A stretch of 64,000 bases of DNA from Anaerohabitans sp964387285 (GCA_964387285.1 CAYLWO010000003.1:62001-126000), one strand, 5' to 3'; positions 53,739-63,421 are shown, numbered from the stretch's first letter. The notes: generated from the letters alone by a model not told the origin. Program-made: numbers and translations.

Positions 53739-56011
53739 TGTTTGCCAACAGGACGTTTTCAATTCTATATTTATTGACCACTGGCGTCTGCTCGGTTGTT
53801 TGTGGAGAAAAGATCACTCTGGTGGAAAATCACGCCTCTGTCTATAGAATTGTCAAACCGTTTGCAGCGGATTCGCTGGAAGATCGGGCGGCTGTGGCGT
53901 TGCAGAGCTATCTTGCACAGATCAGCGGCGTCACCTTGTCCATCGTCGACGACCGGCAGCCGTTTGTTTCGCAGTCCATCCTGATCGGTCACAACAGCCA
54001 TTTGCTGCGGGCAGGATTCGATCCTGAATCCTTGAATCCCGGCGATGACGGTTTCATCATTAAAAGCTGTGGATCGACAGTGATCCTTTATGCAAAATCT
54101 TCCCAGGCCGTGCTTTATGCGGTATATGCATTTCTGGAGGATCATCTTGGTTGCCGTATGTATGCGCCGGATGCGATTAAAATTCCCCGTCAAGAACAGC
54201 TTTCGTTTGATGAAATCGACGACCGACAGGCGCCCTTTTTTACCTGGCGGGAAACTCTGCACTACTTTCCCTATACCAGCCAGGTCTATTGCGACTGGCA
54301 TAAATTGCAGAACCGCCGGTCATCCAGAGAAAAGTGGGGCATGTGGGTGCATACCTTCGACCGGCTGGTTCCGGCGGAAAAATATTTTACGCAACATCCC
54401 GAATATTTCAGCGAGATCAACGGCATTCGTTATCGCGACGGTCAGCTTTGCCTCACCAATCCGGATGTGCTGAATACGGTCATCGAGAATTTGCGTGGAA
54501 TGATCAAGGAAAAGCCGGATGCGCTTTACTGGTCGGTTTCACAAAATGACAATTATAACTATTGCACCTGCCCGACGTGCCGAGCGCAGGATGAAAAACA
54601 CGGTTCCCACAGCGGGTCTTTATTGAGCTTTGTCAACCAGGTGGCAGCCAGTTTTCCCGACAAGATCATTTCTACTCTGGCCTATCAATACACCCGCCAG
54701 GCGCCCCAGGATTTGCGGCCGCTAAAAAACGTCAATATCATGTTCTGCTCCATTGAATGCAATCGCAGCAAACCGTTGGCCAGTGATCCGGGAGAGGCGG
54801 CGTTTCGCAGGGATTTGGAGGATTGGGGCGCGTTGACCTCCAACATCATTGTCTGGGATTATGTCGTGCAGTTTCGCAATCTTTTGGATCCGTTTCCCAA
54901 TTTACACGTGCTGCAACCCAATCTGCAATACTTTCGTGATCACAACTGTCGCCTGATGTTTCAGCAGGGGAGCGGCTACAATATCAGCGAGATGCATGAA
55001 CTGCGCACCTATCTCATTGCCAAACTGCTGTGGAATCCGGATATTGATATCGAGAAAGTGAAACGGGATTTTCTCGAAGGATATTATGGCGCTGCCGGAC
55101 GATATATCGGCGATTATCTTGATCTGTTGCACAAAAGCCTGATCGCCTCGGACGCCAAACTGGATATTTATGGTTATCCGTTTGACGCCATCCATACCTA
55201 TCTTACGCCTGAATTGCTGAGCTCTTATCAAACCTGTTTTGCGCAAGCGAGAAAAGCGGTGCAAAAAGACTCGCTTTTGTTGGCCCGGGTGGAACGGGCG
55301 GAATTGGCCGTCGAGTTTGCTGTTCTGGACATCTCTTTGCATGATATCAACAGCGAGCTTGCCTTTGTTCAGCAAAAGGCGGGAAAACGAATTCCGAATC
55401 AGGGCATGCTTCGACGCCTGGAAGAGTTTGTCCAAGCTTGTTCGCGACACGGCATTGAGCGTTTGGAAGAACACGGTTACTCGCCGCTAGAATTTCAAAA
55501 AAATATTCTGGCCATGGTCGCCAAAGCGACCAATCCTAACAAAGCGCATGGGAAACCGGTCCGGCTTTTGACTGCCTGCAGTGAAAAGTATCCGGCCGGC
55601 GGTGGGCCGGCATTAACTGACGGCAAATACGGCCAGGTGGATTATCACTATAACTGGCTCGGATTCGAAAATGCGCATCTCGAGGCAGTAATCGATTTGC
55701 AGAAGGAAACCGAAATTCAGGAAATCAGCGCTGATTTTTTACAGCACGATTTGGACTGGGTTTTTCTGCCGCTGGTAGTTGAATATGCCGTTTCCAGCGA
55801 TGGAAAAAAGTTTAGTAAGGTTGGTCGCCTGGAGCACGCTGTTCAGCCCACCGGCGCTAAACGATTTTTGCACTCTTTTACTCAGCCGCTGGTTGGAATA
55901 AAAGCCCGCTACGTCAAGATACTTGCGGAATCGGTCAAGTTGTGTCCTGCCTGGCATCGCGGCTCTGGCCAGCCGGCGTGGATTTTTATTGATGAAGTGA
56001 TTGTACGATAA
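53735..56011 (+). CDS. DUF4838 protein with discoidin-like C-domain
   Basis: 758 aa; signal peptide ends near CSVVCGEK. Residues about 25-150 form an alpha-glucuronidase-type N-domain (ALQSYLAQISGVTLSIVDD, ILYAKSSQAVLYAVYAFLE). The DUF4838 barrel (about 170-480) follows, with CLTNPDVLNTVIENLR, YWSVSQNDNYNYCTCPTC (CxCPxC) and a YNISEMHELRTYLIAKLLWNP segment. The C-terminal part (about 610-758) is an F5/8 type C beta-sandwich, as in CBM32: LTDGKYGQ, VIDLQKETEIQEISADFLQ, ARYVKILAES. DUF4838 proteins occur in glycan loci and are presumed hydrolases on uronic acid or related sugars; activity is unproven. It overlaps the previous gene by four bases (ATGA). Confidence 0.87.
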   Translation: MMFANRTFSILYLLTTGVCSVVCGEKITLVENHASVYRIVKPFAADSLEDRAAVALQSYLAQISGVTLSIVDDRQPFVSQSILIGHNSHLLRAGFDPESLNPGDDGFIIKSCGSTVILYAKSSQAVLYAVYAFLEDHLGCRMYAPDAIKIPRQEQLSFDEIDDRQAPFFTWRETLHYFPYTSQVYCDWHKLQNRRSSREKWGMWVHTFDRLVPAEKYFTQHPEYFSEINGIRYRDGQLCLTNPDVLNTVIENLRGMIKEKPDALYWSVSQNDNYNYCTCPTCRAQDEKHGSHSGSLLSFVNQVAASFPDKIISTLAYQYTRQAPQDLRPLKNVNIMFCSIECNRSKPLASDPGEAAFRRDLEDWGALTSNIIVWDYVVQFRNLLDPFPNLHVLQPNLQYFRDHNCRLMFQQGSGYNISEMHELRTYLIAKLLWNPDIDIEKVKRDFLEGYYGAAGRYIGDYLDLLHKSLIASDAKLDIYGYPFDAIHTYLTPELLSSYQTCFAQARKAVQKDSLLLARVERAELAVEFAVLDISLHDINSELAFVQQKAGKRIPNQGMLRRLEEFVQACSRHGIERLEEHGYSPLEFQKNILAMVAKATNPNKAHGKPVRLLTACSEKYPAGGGPALTDGKYGQVDYHYNWLGFENAHLEAVIDLQKETEIQEISADFLQHDLDWVFLPLVVEYAVSSDGKKFSKVGRLEHAVQPTGAKRFLHSFTQPLVGIKARYVKILAESVKLCPAWHRGSGQPAWIFIDEVIVR

Positions 56012-56037
56012 TGTAATCGCTCCATTCAGATAATATA

Positions 56038-56106
56038 AAAACCATGTCATTGCGAGCGGAGGCACAATCGCTGACAAAGGGAAGAGCTGCGCTGGAGTGA
56101 AGCAAT
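56038..56106. repeat. Dispersed intergenic repeat, copy 2
   Basis: 69-bp partner of the copy at 49592, same orientation, with identical 18-nt left and 15-nt right ends and a diverged middle. Immediately left, ATGTAATCGCTCCATTCAG (56011-56029) recurs with one mismatch at 57940-57958. Confidence 0.8.
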
Positions 56107-56156
56107 CCTCTTATACAGCAAGAGATGTTATTAAATTCAAAAAATGGGTGACTAAC

Positions 56157-56185
56157 CCCGGGGTCGCGTTTTTTGCGACCCCGGG
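56157..56185. repeat. GC-rich 11-bp hairpin before the fucosidase gene
   Basis: CCCGGGGTCGC (56157-56167) pairs with GCGACCCCGGG (56175-56185) around a GTTTTTT loop. There is no U-tract after the stem on the plus strand, so it is a palindromic repeat or weak terminator after the DUF4838 gene. It also contains the GGTCGC wording of the 47-kb palindromes. Confidence 0.5.
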
Positions 56186-56250
56186 TGTTCCATAGCTCTC
56201 TATTTGTGGGACAGCGATTCTTTCTCAAATATTCAAATAAGGATAATGTC

Positions 56251-57738
56251 ATGTTTAAAGAAATGCTGCTTCTTTTTACCTCTGTCCTGATCTGTGCTGC
56301 CGTCGCACAGCATGAGGAGCAAAAATATTTTCCTGATCCGAATCCGGTTGTTCAGAAAAGAATTCAGGAATGGCAAAACCTGAAATTCGGATTGCTCATG
56401 CACTGGGGCGGTTATAGTCAATGGGGCATTGTCGAATCCTGGTCCCTGTGTCCCGAGGATTACGGCTGGTGCGAACGCAAGATGGGCGCCAACAGCCGCG
56501 ACTATTTTTCCTATAAAAAAGAGTATGAAAATTTGAAACTCACCTTTAATCCCATCAATTTCGATCCGAAAAAGTGGGCGCAGGCTGCCAAACAGGCCGG
56601 TATGCGCTATGTGGTCTTTACCACCAAACATCACGACGGATTTTGCATGTACGACACGAAGCAAACCGATTACAAAATTACCGATCAAGACTGCCCGTTT
56701 CACAGCCATGAGAACGCCGATGTGACCAAAGCCATTTTTAACGCCTTCCGTGAACAGGGAATGTGGACCGGCGCCTATTTCTCCAAGCCGGACTGGCATT
56801 GCGAGAACTATTGGCATCCCTATTATCCGCCGCTGGATCGCAATGTGAATTACGATCCTCTGGAATATCCCGAACGCTGGGAGAAGTATGTGCAGTTCAC
56901 CCACAACCAGATCATGGAATTGATGAGCAACTATGGCAAAGTGGATATTCTGTGGTTGGACGGCGGTTGGGTGGCGAAACTGTCCAGGGAAGAGGTGCAG
57001 AATTATTGGAAAAAAGAAGTTGAAACAACGGCATCCGGTTTTATCAAATCCCGCATTGTGAATCAGGACATTCGCATGGACGAACTGGTGGCCAAAGCGC
57101 GCGCCAAACAACCCGAGTTGATTGTAGTGGACCGCGCGGTGCCGGGAGTGAACCAGAATTATCTGACTCCGGAAAACCGCGTGCCGGAAAAAATGCTGCC
57201 TTATCCCTGGGAGTCCTGTATCATTATGGGCGGCGGCTGGGGCTGGGTGCCGAATCCGAAATTCATGAGCAGCCGCGAGCTGGTGCACATGCTGGTGGAC
57301 ATTGTGGCCAAGGGCGGCAATTTGCTGCTCAATCTGGGTCCGGCGCCGGACGGCAGCTGGCCTGAAGAAGCCTATGTCCGGCTGCAGAACATCGGCGAGT
57401 GGATGAAAGTTAACAGCAAAGCGATTTACGATTCCCGTCCCATTGCACCGTACAAGGAAGAACAGATTTGTCTGACCAAAAAACCTGACGGCAAGGTGTA
57501 CGCCATTTATCTGGCAAAGGATGGCGAGAACGTGATGCCGGCAGAAATGCATCTGAAATCTTTGCAATTGCAAAACGGCGCTGTGCTCAGGTTATTGGGT
57601 TATGCTAAACCGCTGCAATGGAAAAAAGCGGACCAGGGATTCACTGTATACCTGCCTAAATCTGTTTGCGCTGCGCCGCCGTGCCAGTATGCGTGGACCA
57701 TAGAGATCTCGGGAGTAAAAGACCTCACAGGTCTGTGA
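56251..57738 (+). CDS. GH29 alpha-L-fucosidase
   Basis: 495 aa from the ATG at 56251 (AAGGA 7 bases upstream); the longer frame from 56173 starts inside a palindrome. Signal peptide ends near CAAVAQ. The barrel has the GH29 opening WQNLKFGLLMHWGGYSQWG, FDPKKWAQAAKQAGMRYVVFTTKHHDGFCMYD, and the catalytic nucleophile Asp237 in ILWLDGGW. GGNLLLNLGPAPDG closes the catalytic domain at about residue 370, and a beta-sandwich follows. GH29 removes terminal alpha-L-fucose with retention. The last five codons (DLTGL) and the approach to the stop come from a palindromic repeat at 57721-57733, so the natural C-terminus was probably altered by repeat insertion or growth. Confidence 0.95.
   Translation: MFKEMLLLFTSVLICAAVAQHEEQKYFPDPNPVVQKRIQEWQNLKFGLLMHWGGYSQWGIVESWSLCPEDYGWCERKMGANSRDYFSYKKEYENLKLTFNPINFDPKKWAQAAKQAGMRYVVFTTKHHDGFCMYDTKQTDYKITDQDCPFHSHENADVTKAIFNAFREQGMWTGAYFSKPDWHCENYWHPYYPPLDRNVNYDPLEYPERWEKYVQFTHNQIMELMSNYGKVDILWLDGGWVAKLSREEVQNYWKKEVETTASGFIKSRIVNQDIRMDELVAKARAKQPELIVVDRAVPGVNQNYLTPENRVPEKMLPYPWESCIIMGGGWGWVPNPKFMSSRELVHMLVDIVAKGGNLLLNLGPAPDGSWPEEAYVRLQNIGEWMKVNSKAIYDSRPIAPYKEEQICLTKKPDGKVYAIYLAKDGENVMPAEMHLKSLQLQNGAVLRLLGYAKPLQWKKADQGFTVYLPKSVCAAPPCQYAWTIEISGVKDLTGL
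57721..57733. repeat. GACCT-CAC-AGGTC palindrome in the fucosidase 3' end
   Basis: A 13-bp sequence identical, in reverse orientation, to 63488-63500. Here it lies inside the coding frame and supplies the final codons of the GH29 gene; the bases that follow (TGTGAGATTT) look like the same repeat continuing through the stop. Confidence 0.7.
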
Positions 57739-58046
57739 GATTTATCCTGATTATTCCTTAATTTGAACGATATGTGCTCAAAAAATAAACGTGAGGTTAT
57801 CCAAAAAGCAAGTTTAGCAAATAGTTTCGGTTTTTACCGGAATTTTCTCCGCTTAAAGTAGGCGGAACCAAGTGCCAATTAAAAAATATTAGGTTACGTA
57901 TTGTTCGTATAGCAAACTTTTGGGACAACCTCAAGGAAAATGCAATCGCTCCATTCAGGTACTTGCCGGTTTTTTAAATTATGAACTGTCACTGGATTTA
58001 GTCTGAATTACTCTTCACAGCATAATTTTTATAGGAGGACAAAGCA
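57739..58046. other. Intergenic gap with partial repeat
   Basis: 308 bp with no supported gene. It holds the partial repeat ATGCAATCGCTCCATTCAG (57940-57958) shared with 56011-56029. An AGGAGG-like site just before 58047 belongs to the next gene. No clear promoter was found. Confidence 0.6.
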
Positions 58047-58760
58047 ATGCATCGTTTTTCACGACTTTCTATCCTGCCTGTGGTTGTCGCTGTTGGTGCG
58101 GTGTTGCTTACACAATGCGGCTCATCCAACAAGTTGCACAATTACCAGTTCAACGAACGCACCATTGCCACGCAAATGCTGACGCCGCCGGCTCCTATTG
58201 TATTCTCTGATTCCTTTATCTGGATCGACAAGGACGATCCCATCGGTTCGGTTCTCCGCATCGGCACGACCATCGCCAAAGAAATCGAGGCAAGCAAGGT
58301 GCGGGCGCGCCTGGACAGCGCCATGCAGCAGGTGGACATTCCGCTGCTGGTAGAGGACATGGTTGCGGAAAAAGGCGCCAAAGTGTTGCGTTGTCAAAAT
58401 ATCGCTGAACCGAAAAAGGCGGATTTTCTTTTAGACATTGACATCAAAAAATACGGCATTGAAGCAGAATCGTGGTTTGCCACAACTCGCTTCCGCATGG
58501 AGATTGAGGTAACTTTGGTCGACAATGCCGCCACAGCGCGAATCTGGAAGAAAAAAGTCAAAGAGAACCTGAAGATTGCGCCCACGATTTTCGGCCTCGG
58601 TCAGTCGATCAACAATGTGGTCACAGCCGCGGCACTGGCCAACCTGTCTGTAGATGAAATCGCCGCAGGATTGCGATCGCTGGCAGAAACCGCCGCTGAC
58701 CGGATTGTCAAAAAGCTGCAGCAGGATTTGTACAAAGCCAATGAGAAAATCAGGGATTGA
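58047..58760 (+). CDS. Predicted small lipoprotein, unknown
   Basis: 237 aa; family not recognised. The leader LPVVVAVGAVLLTQC places a Cys at 25 followed by GSSNK, fitting a lipoprotein although Gln at -1 is unusual. The mature part has alternating strand-helix order like periplasmic LPP/CsgG-type or ABC-auxiliary folds: VLRCQNIAEPKKADFLLDIDIKKYGI, then MEIEVTLVDNAATARIWKKKVKEN and a C-terminal helix (LAETAADRIVKKLQQDLYK). A strong TAGGAGG lies 8 bases before the ATG. It sits between the fucosidase and the serine hydrolase in the same orientation, with no functional clue. Periplasmic or outer-membrane location is predicted. Confidence 0.7.
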   Translation: MHRFSRLSILPVVVAVGAVLLTQCGSSNKLHNYQFNERTIATQMLTPPAPIVFSDSFIWIDKDDPIGSVLRIGTTIAKEIEASKVRARLDSAMQQVDIPLLVEDMVAEKGAKVLRCQNIAEPKKADFLLDIDIKKYGIEAESWFATTRFRMEIEVTLVDNAATARIWKKKVKENLKIAPTIFGLGQSINNVVTAAALANLSVDEIAAGLRSLAETAADRIVKKLQQDLYKANEKIRD

Positions 58761-58943
58761 CCTCACAAGAACTCGAGTCCTATTCTGAGATCATAATTTG
58801 GATTTTTCACCCGCCAAAATTCGGAGGAATGACAAACCAACCGGACTTTGCGCAGCTGTACTGGAGGTATAAATTCCATACCGACTTTGCGGAGACCTGG
58901 CCGGTGCGATCCAGGAGAGCAATTCGAGTATATGAGGATAATG

Positions 58944-60137
58944 ATGAAGAGAGCCCAGCTTATAATCTGTCTTATTGTTTTAACAGCTTGGAACTGGTTC
59001 ATCATGACGAGTTGCCGTTCAGGGCATATTGCTGAGCCCGAACAATCAATCGAAATATCCATTCCGGCTGTCACCGACGATGGTTGGGAGGTAGCTTCAC
59101 CGAGCAGCGTTGGTATGGACGCTGTCAAGTTCGGCCAGTTATTTATCCAACTGGATCAGATTGGCGAACATCGGATTCACAGCATTCTGGTTGTCAGAGA
59201 TGATAAATTGGTTATTGAAAAATATTATGCCGGTCGCAAATTCAATCTGGGGCAATATACCGGCGGCGTTGGTTATGACCTCAATGACGTACATGTCCTC
59301 TGTTCAGCAACCAAAAGCGTCTGTTCAGCCCTTTTCGGCATCGCCATGGATCGCGGATATATACAGTCAATTGAACAAAAGGTTTTTGATTTTTTCCCAG
59401 AGTATGCCGACTTGGCAACGCCTGCTAAAGCCGGAATGACGATCAAGCACCTGCTCACCATGACCTCCGGCTTTGCCTATGATGACGAGTCTTTGCCTTA
59501 CACGGATCCCAGAAATGATATGAACCGTTTTTTTACTAGCCGTGATCCGATGTCGTTTCTGCTTGGGCTGCCGCTGTTTGCCGAACCTGGCGCTGTTTTC
59601 GATTACGATAATTGCAACACCAACATTATCGGACAAATCATTTCCAGGGCTGTCGGTGATCGTTTGGATGTGTTTGCTAAAGAGGAATTGTTCGATAAAC
59701 TGGGAATCCGGGAACATCAATGGCAAACGGTTCGCAACAATGTCATTCTCAGCTCCGGTGATTTGCATCTTCGGCCCAGAGATATGGCAAAATTGGGCCT
59801 GCTCTTTCTACACCGGGGCCAATGGAAAGGTACAACCATCATTTCGTCCGCCTGGTGTGATCGTTCAACCGCGACGATTCTCAATCCCAGTGAATATACA
59901 AATGAATTTCAAGCGGTCGACGGTTATGGTTTTCAATGGTGGCAAAAGAACTATACGCTCAATAAGAAAGTATATCATTCCTATTTTGCCTGGGGATGGG
60001 GTGGACAGACCATTATCATGATTCCGCCATTGAATCTGGTAATCGTCACCACAGCCGGCAACTGGTACGAGCCGGAGATTATCTCTCCGTTTACCCTTGT
60101 CGCCGATTATATCATTCCGTCGGTAAAAAGTAATTAA
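58944..60137 (+). CDS. Beta-lactamase-family (class C type) serine hydrolase lipoprotein
   Basis: 397 aa from ATG 58944, which has GAGGA five bases upstream; ATGs at 58932 and 58941 are alternatives. The hydrophobic leader ends ...WFIMTSC, a lipobox-like Cys. Conserved motifs are SxxK (Ser121-Ala-Thr-Lys124 in VLCSATKS), YxN (Tyr221-Asp-Asn223) and WGWGGQ from Trp350 in the HxG position. The family contains penicillin-binding proteins, esterases and peptidases as well as AmpC. In a glycan locus an esterase or transacylase role is likelier than antibiotic resistance, but sequence alone cannot tell. The gap of 183 bp before it shows no gene. Confidence 0.88.
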   Translation: MKRAQLIICLIVLTAWNWFIMTSCRSGHIAEPEQSIEISIPAVTDDGWEVASPSSVGMDAVKFGQLFIQLDQIGEHRIHSILVVRDDKLVIEKYYAGRKFNLGQYTGGVGYDLNDVHVLCSATKSVCSALFGIAMDRGYIQSIEQKVFDFFPEYADLATPAKAGMTIKHLLTMTSGFAYDDESLPYTDPRNDMNRFFTSRDPMSFLLGLPLFAEPGAVFDYDNCNTNIIGQIISRAVGDRLDVFAKEELFDKLGIREHQWQTVRNNVILSSGDLHLRPRDMAKLGLLFLHRGQWKGTTIISSAWCDRSTATILNPSEYTNEFQAVDGYGFQWWQKNYTLNKKVYHSYFAWGWGGQTIIMIPPLNLVIVTTAGNWYEPEIISPFTLVADYIIPSVKSN

Positions 60138-60294
60138 ATCAAGCCAGGATCTTAATCCCAGTGCATGCCTCTGTTCGCCAAAACGGTGTACATGATTTCA
60201 TCTGGCTAAATAGAGCGATTTTTCATCGTTATTAAGTGTGCAAGTTGGGCTGGTCAATCGGTCTGGAATTAAAAATATCAGGATTAACAAAAAA

Positions 60295-63276
60295 ATGAAT
60301 TTAAAATCAAGTCGTGGTATTTCTGTTTTTATGCTGATCGGATTATCGGCAATGGACGTCCGTCTACACGCAAAAACGCCCGATGCTCTGGAAGAACGAT
60401 TTTTGAATCCTCCTGCCATGGTCAAACCCTATGTCTGGTGGCACTGGATGGGTTCCAACTTTTCCCAGCAAGGCATTACCAAAGATCTGGAAGCCATGAA
60501 GGCTGCCGGTATTGGCGGTGCGACTATTTTCAATCTGAGTTCGGCTGTGCAGGAATCGCACGCTCCCACGCTGAATAATCCCTGGCCTGAGCAAACCTAT
60601 CGCAGTCCTGCTTATTGGCAAGCCATGAAACACGCCGTGGCTGAGGCTGCACGGCTGGGACTTGAAATCGGTCTTCATAACACCGTAGGCTATTCGACAA
60701 CCGGCGGTCCGTGGATCGACGAAGAGCGCAGTATGCAGCACCTTGTTTGGAGCGATACTACTGTAACAGGCGGTCATGAGATTGCGCTGGAATTAAAAAG
60801 GCCGGTGCTGATTGCTGACGAAGGTTGGGGAAAGACCGGGCGACAACTTTACTTGTACAAAGATGTTGTCGTGCTGGCTGTACCTGCCGGAGAAAAAAAG
60901 ATAGCGACAAATCAGGTTCGGAACATTACCACACGGTTTGATCCTGTACATGGCTTAAAGTGGAATGCTCCGCCAGGGAAATGGACTATTTACCGAATGG
61001 GACATGCTTCAACAGGCAGACCGCCGCATCCGGTTCCGGATGATCTATTGGGCCAGGTGTTGGAAGCGGACAAGATGAGCGTCAAGCAAACAACGTTTCA
61101 TTGGGATCAGGTGCTTGATCCGTTGCAAGCCTATCTTGGCCCCTACCTGGGCAACTCCTTCAAACACATTTTGATTGACAGTTATGAAGCCGGTGATCAG
61201 AATTGGACGCCGGATTTTCGCGAGCAGTTTATCAAGCGCAAAGGCTATGATCCGATTCCCTGGCTGGTTTCTTTTTGCTTAACGGTCGGCGCCGGCAAAG
61301 AGCAGGATCGCCGGATATTGAATGATGCTGAGCAGTCCAGGCGTTTTGATTGGGATTATTCTGATGTGATCGCGCAACTGTTTTTTGATAATGGCTGGAA
61401 AATCGGCAAAACAAAAGTGGCCCAGGCTGGTTTGTCGCTGCAGTTTGAGCCTTATGGCGGTCCCTTTGATACGGCGCAAGGCGTTTCCCTGGCTGATTTG
61501 CCCATGGCAGAATTCTGGACCGCCGGCGTCGGCGATGTATATCCGGTTGTACCGGCAGCGGCGAGAGCAAATGGGAAAACTGTTGTCGGCGCAGAAGCGT
61601 TTACCGGCCGGCCGGAGAAAAGTCAATACACTGAAGATCCTGCTTTTCTCAAACCATCAGCTGATAAGGCGTTTGCCGCCGGCATCAACCGCTTGATTCT
61701 GCACCATTGGGTGCATCAGCCCTTTGATGATCGCTATCAACCGTGCATGGGCATGGGCTGGTGGGGAACGCACTTTGGCCGCAATCAGACCTGGCTGAAA
61801 CCGGCCAAGGCTTTCTTTACCTATTTGGCTCGTTGTCAGGCCTTGCTGCAATACGGCGAGCAGGCGGCTGATTATCTCTGCGTGGACCGGTTGCAAGGTT
61901 TTGCAGATTTAATTTCTACCAGAGATTTTTTAGAATATCAATTTAAAGTTGAAAAGGGAAAAATCGTTTTACCGAGTGGTCGCAGGTACTGTTTTGCGGC
62001 ATTCAGCGACAGCGTCATGCTGCCGCAAACGGCGGAAAAAATCAAAGACCTGGTGTCACAAGGCGCCATGATTGTTTCACCCAAACCAGTGAAATCACCC
62101 AGTCTGCAGGATTATCCGCGCTGCGATGCCAGGGTGCGCAAAACAGCTGCACAGGTCTGGGGTGAGCATGGACAAAACAGTTTTGGCAAGGGCTTTATAT
62201 TCACAAAGCTCGATGATGCGGTCCGTAAAAGTGAAATCGCGCCTGATTTTTTTATTGAACAGGCAGATTCTCCCGACGATATAAAGATGGTCCACCGCCA
62301 TGCTGCGGACGCCGACATTTATTTTGTCCTCAATCAGTCCGCACAATTTCAACATCTGGTGGTTTCTTTTCGTATGTCCGGAAAACAGCCCGAACTATGG
62401 CACGCTGAAGACGGCAGCATAATCCCGGCGCCGGTGTGGCGCGAAAATAAAGGCCGGACATCGGTCGATTTGACGTTGCATGCCGGCCAGACCATATTTG
62501 TGATTTTCTGCAAGCCCGCTTTACCTGTAGACCATCCGGTGCAGCTTGCGGTTATAGATGCGGCCTCGTGTTGGCATATGGGCAACGACAAAACGGGACA
62601 GGCTTATTTATCCTCTGCCGACTCTTTTTCTGCTAAAGTGGATTATGCATCCGGTAAAAGTAAAACAGTCGCATTAACGCCAACGGCCCCCATTGAAATA
62701 TCCGGTCCCTGGCAGGTTGCTTTTACACCACAAGTCGGTCAACGGTTTGAGATCGGTTTTCCCGTATTGATCGATTTTAGCACGCATGCCGACAAGGCGG
62801 TAAACTATTTCGCCGGGACAGCTGTATTTCTTAAAAAAATTTCTATCAAAGCTAGCATGCTGAATAAAGACCGGCGCTGGCGTCTGGACTTGGGTGAAAT
62901 GAACGATATCGCTGAGGTGGTTGTCAATGGAACAAGCCTCGGCGTGCTGTGGTATCCACCCTATGCGATCGATGTCACGGCGGCAGTCCAGCCTGGTGAA
63001 AATGAAATTAAAATTATTGTGACCACCAACTGGGCAAACAGATTAATCGGCGATGAACAGGAACCGGCAGATTTCGCATGGGGCCAGGACCGGGGCGAAA
63101 GCATGGGCCGGGCCATGTTGTCCTATCCTGATTGGTTTTTAAAAAATCTGCCTCGACCCTCGCAGGGCAGAAAAACATTTTCTATCTGGTATTATTATCG
63201 TCCAACGAGTCCGTTACAGCCTGCGGGATTGGTGGGGCCGGTGCGGCTGGTTTGTGAAGCTAGGAGCGATCTTTAG
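60295..63276 (+). CDS. GH106-type alpha-L-rhamnosidase
   Basis: 993 aa; start ATG 60295, weak AGGA about 12 bases upstream. Leader ends near DVRLHAK. The N-terminus LEERFLNPPAMVKPYVWWHWMGSNFSQQGITKDLEAMK is the family opening, and IGGATIFNLSSAV, LGLEIGLHNTVGYSTTGGPW and HILIDSYEAGDQNWTP (Glu298 among the conserved acidic residues) follow in the barrel. The C-terminal beta-sandwich (about 850-990) includes LDLGEMNDIAEVVVNGTSLGVLWYPPY. GH106 enzymes release L-rhamnose from pectic rhamnogalacturonan and related glycans. The Asp/Glu catalytic assignment was not checked. It pairs naturally with the GH29 fucosidase and GH3 enzyme of this locus. A palindromic gap follows. Confidence 0.9.
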   Translation: MNLKSSRGISVFMLIGLSAMDVRLHAKTPDALEERFLNPPAMVKPYVWWHWMGSNFSQQGITKDLEAMKAAGIGGATIFNLSSAVQESHAPTLNNPWPEQTYRSPAYWQAMKHAVAEAARLGLEIGLHNTVGYSTTGGPWIDEERSMQHLVWSDTTVTGGHEIALELKRPVLIADEGWGKTGRQLYLYKDVVVLAVPAGEKKIATNQVRNITTRFDPVHGLKWNAPPGKWTIYRMGHASTGRPPHPVPDDLLGQVLEADKMSVKQTTFHWDQVLDPLQAYLGPYLGNSFKHILIDSYEAGDQNWTPDFREQFIKRKGYDPIPWLVSFCLTVGAGKEQDRRILNDAEQSRRFDWDYSDVIAQLFFDNGWKIGKTKVAQAGLSLQFEPYGGPFDTAQGVSLADLPMAEFWTAGVGDVYPVVPAAARANGKTVVGAEAFTGRPEKSQYTEDPAFLKPSADKAFAAGINRLILHHWVHQPFDDRYQPCMGMGWWGTHFGRNQTWLKPAKAFFTYLARCQALLQYGEQAADYLCVDRLQGFADLISTRDFLEYQFKVEKGKIVLPSGRRYCFAAFSDSVMLPQTAEKIKDLVSQGAMIVSPKPVKSPSLQDYPRCDARVRKTAAQVWGEHGQNSFGKGFIFTKLDDAVRKSEIAPDFFIEQADSPDDIKMVHRHAADADIYFVLNQSAQFQHLVVSFRMSGKQPELWHAEDGSIIPAPVWRENKGRTSVDLTLHAGQTIFVIFCKPALPVDHPVQLAVIDAASCWHMGNDKTGQAYLSSADSFSAKVDYASGKSKTVALTPTAPIEISGPWQVAFTPQVGQRFEIGFPVLIDFSTHADKAVNYFAGTAVFLKKISIKASMLNKDRRWRLDLGEMNDIAEVVVNGTSLGVLWYPPYAIDVTAAVQPGENEIKIIVTTNWANRLIGDEQEPADFAWGQDRGESMGRAMLSYPDWFLKNLPRPSQGRKTFSIWYYYRPTSPLQPAGLVGPVRLVCEARSDL

Positions 63277-63421
63277 CATCCAGACCGAGGCTGTCCCAGA
63301 AGGATATTGTTTCAAACAAAGAGATCGCCCGGCATTTATCTGCGCCGCTGGGTATTGCAGCGGAATATTTATCCCGTAATCTGCGCAAGCGAGCGGAACC
63401 AAGCGGCTGTCGCTGACGCCG

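Noticed and set aside
56233..57573. 446-codon minus-strand frame opposite the fucosidase
   Set aside because: GH29 motifs are complete on the plus strand; the antisense frame is composition-driven.
58757..59128. Frames on both strands between the lipoprotein and beta-lactamase-family genes
   Set aside because: Both are short, overlap each other and the start of a better supported gene, and show no family match.
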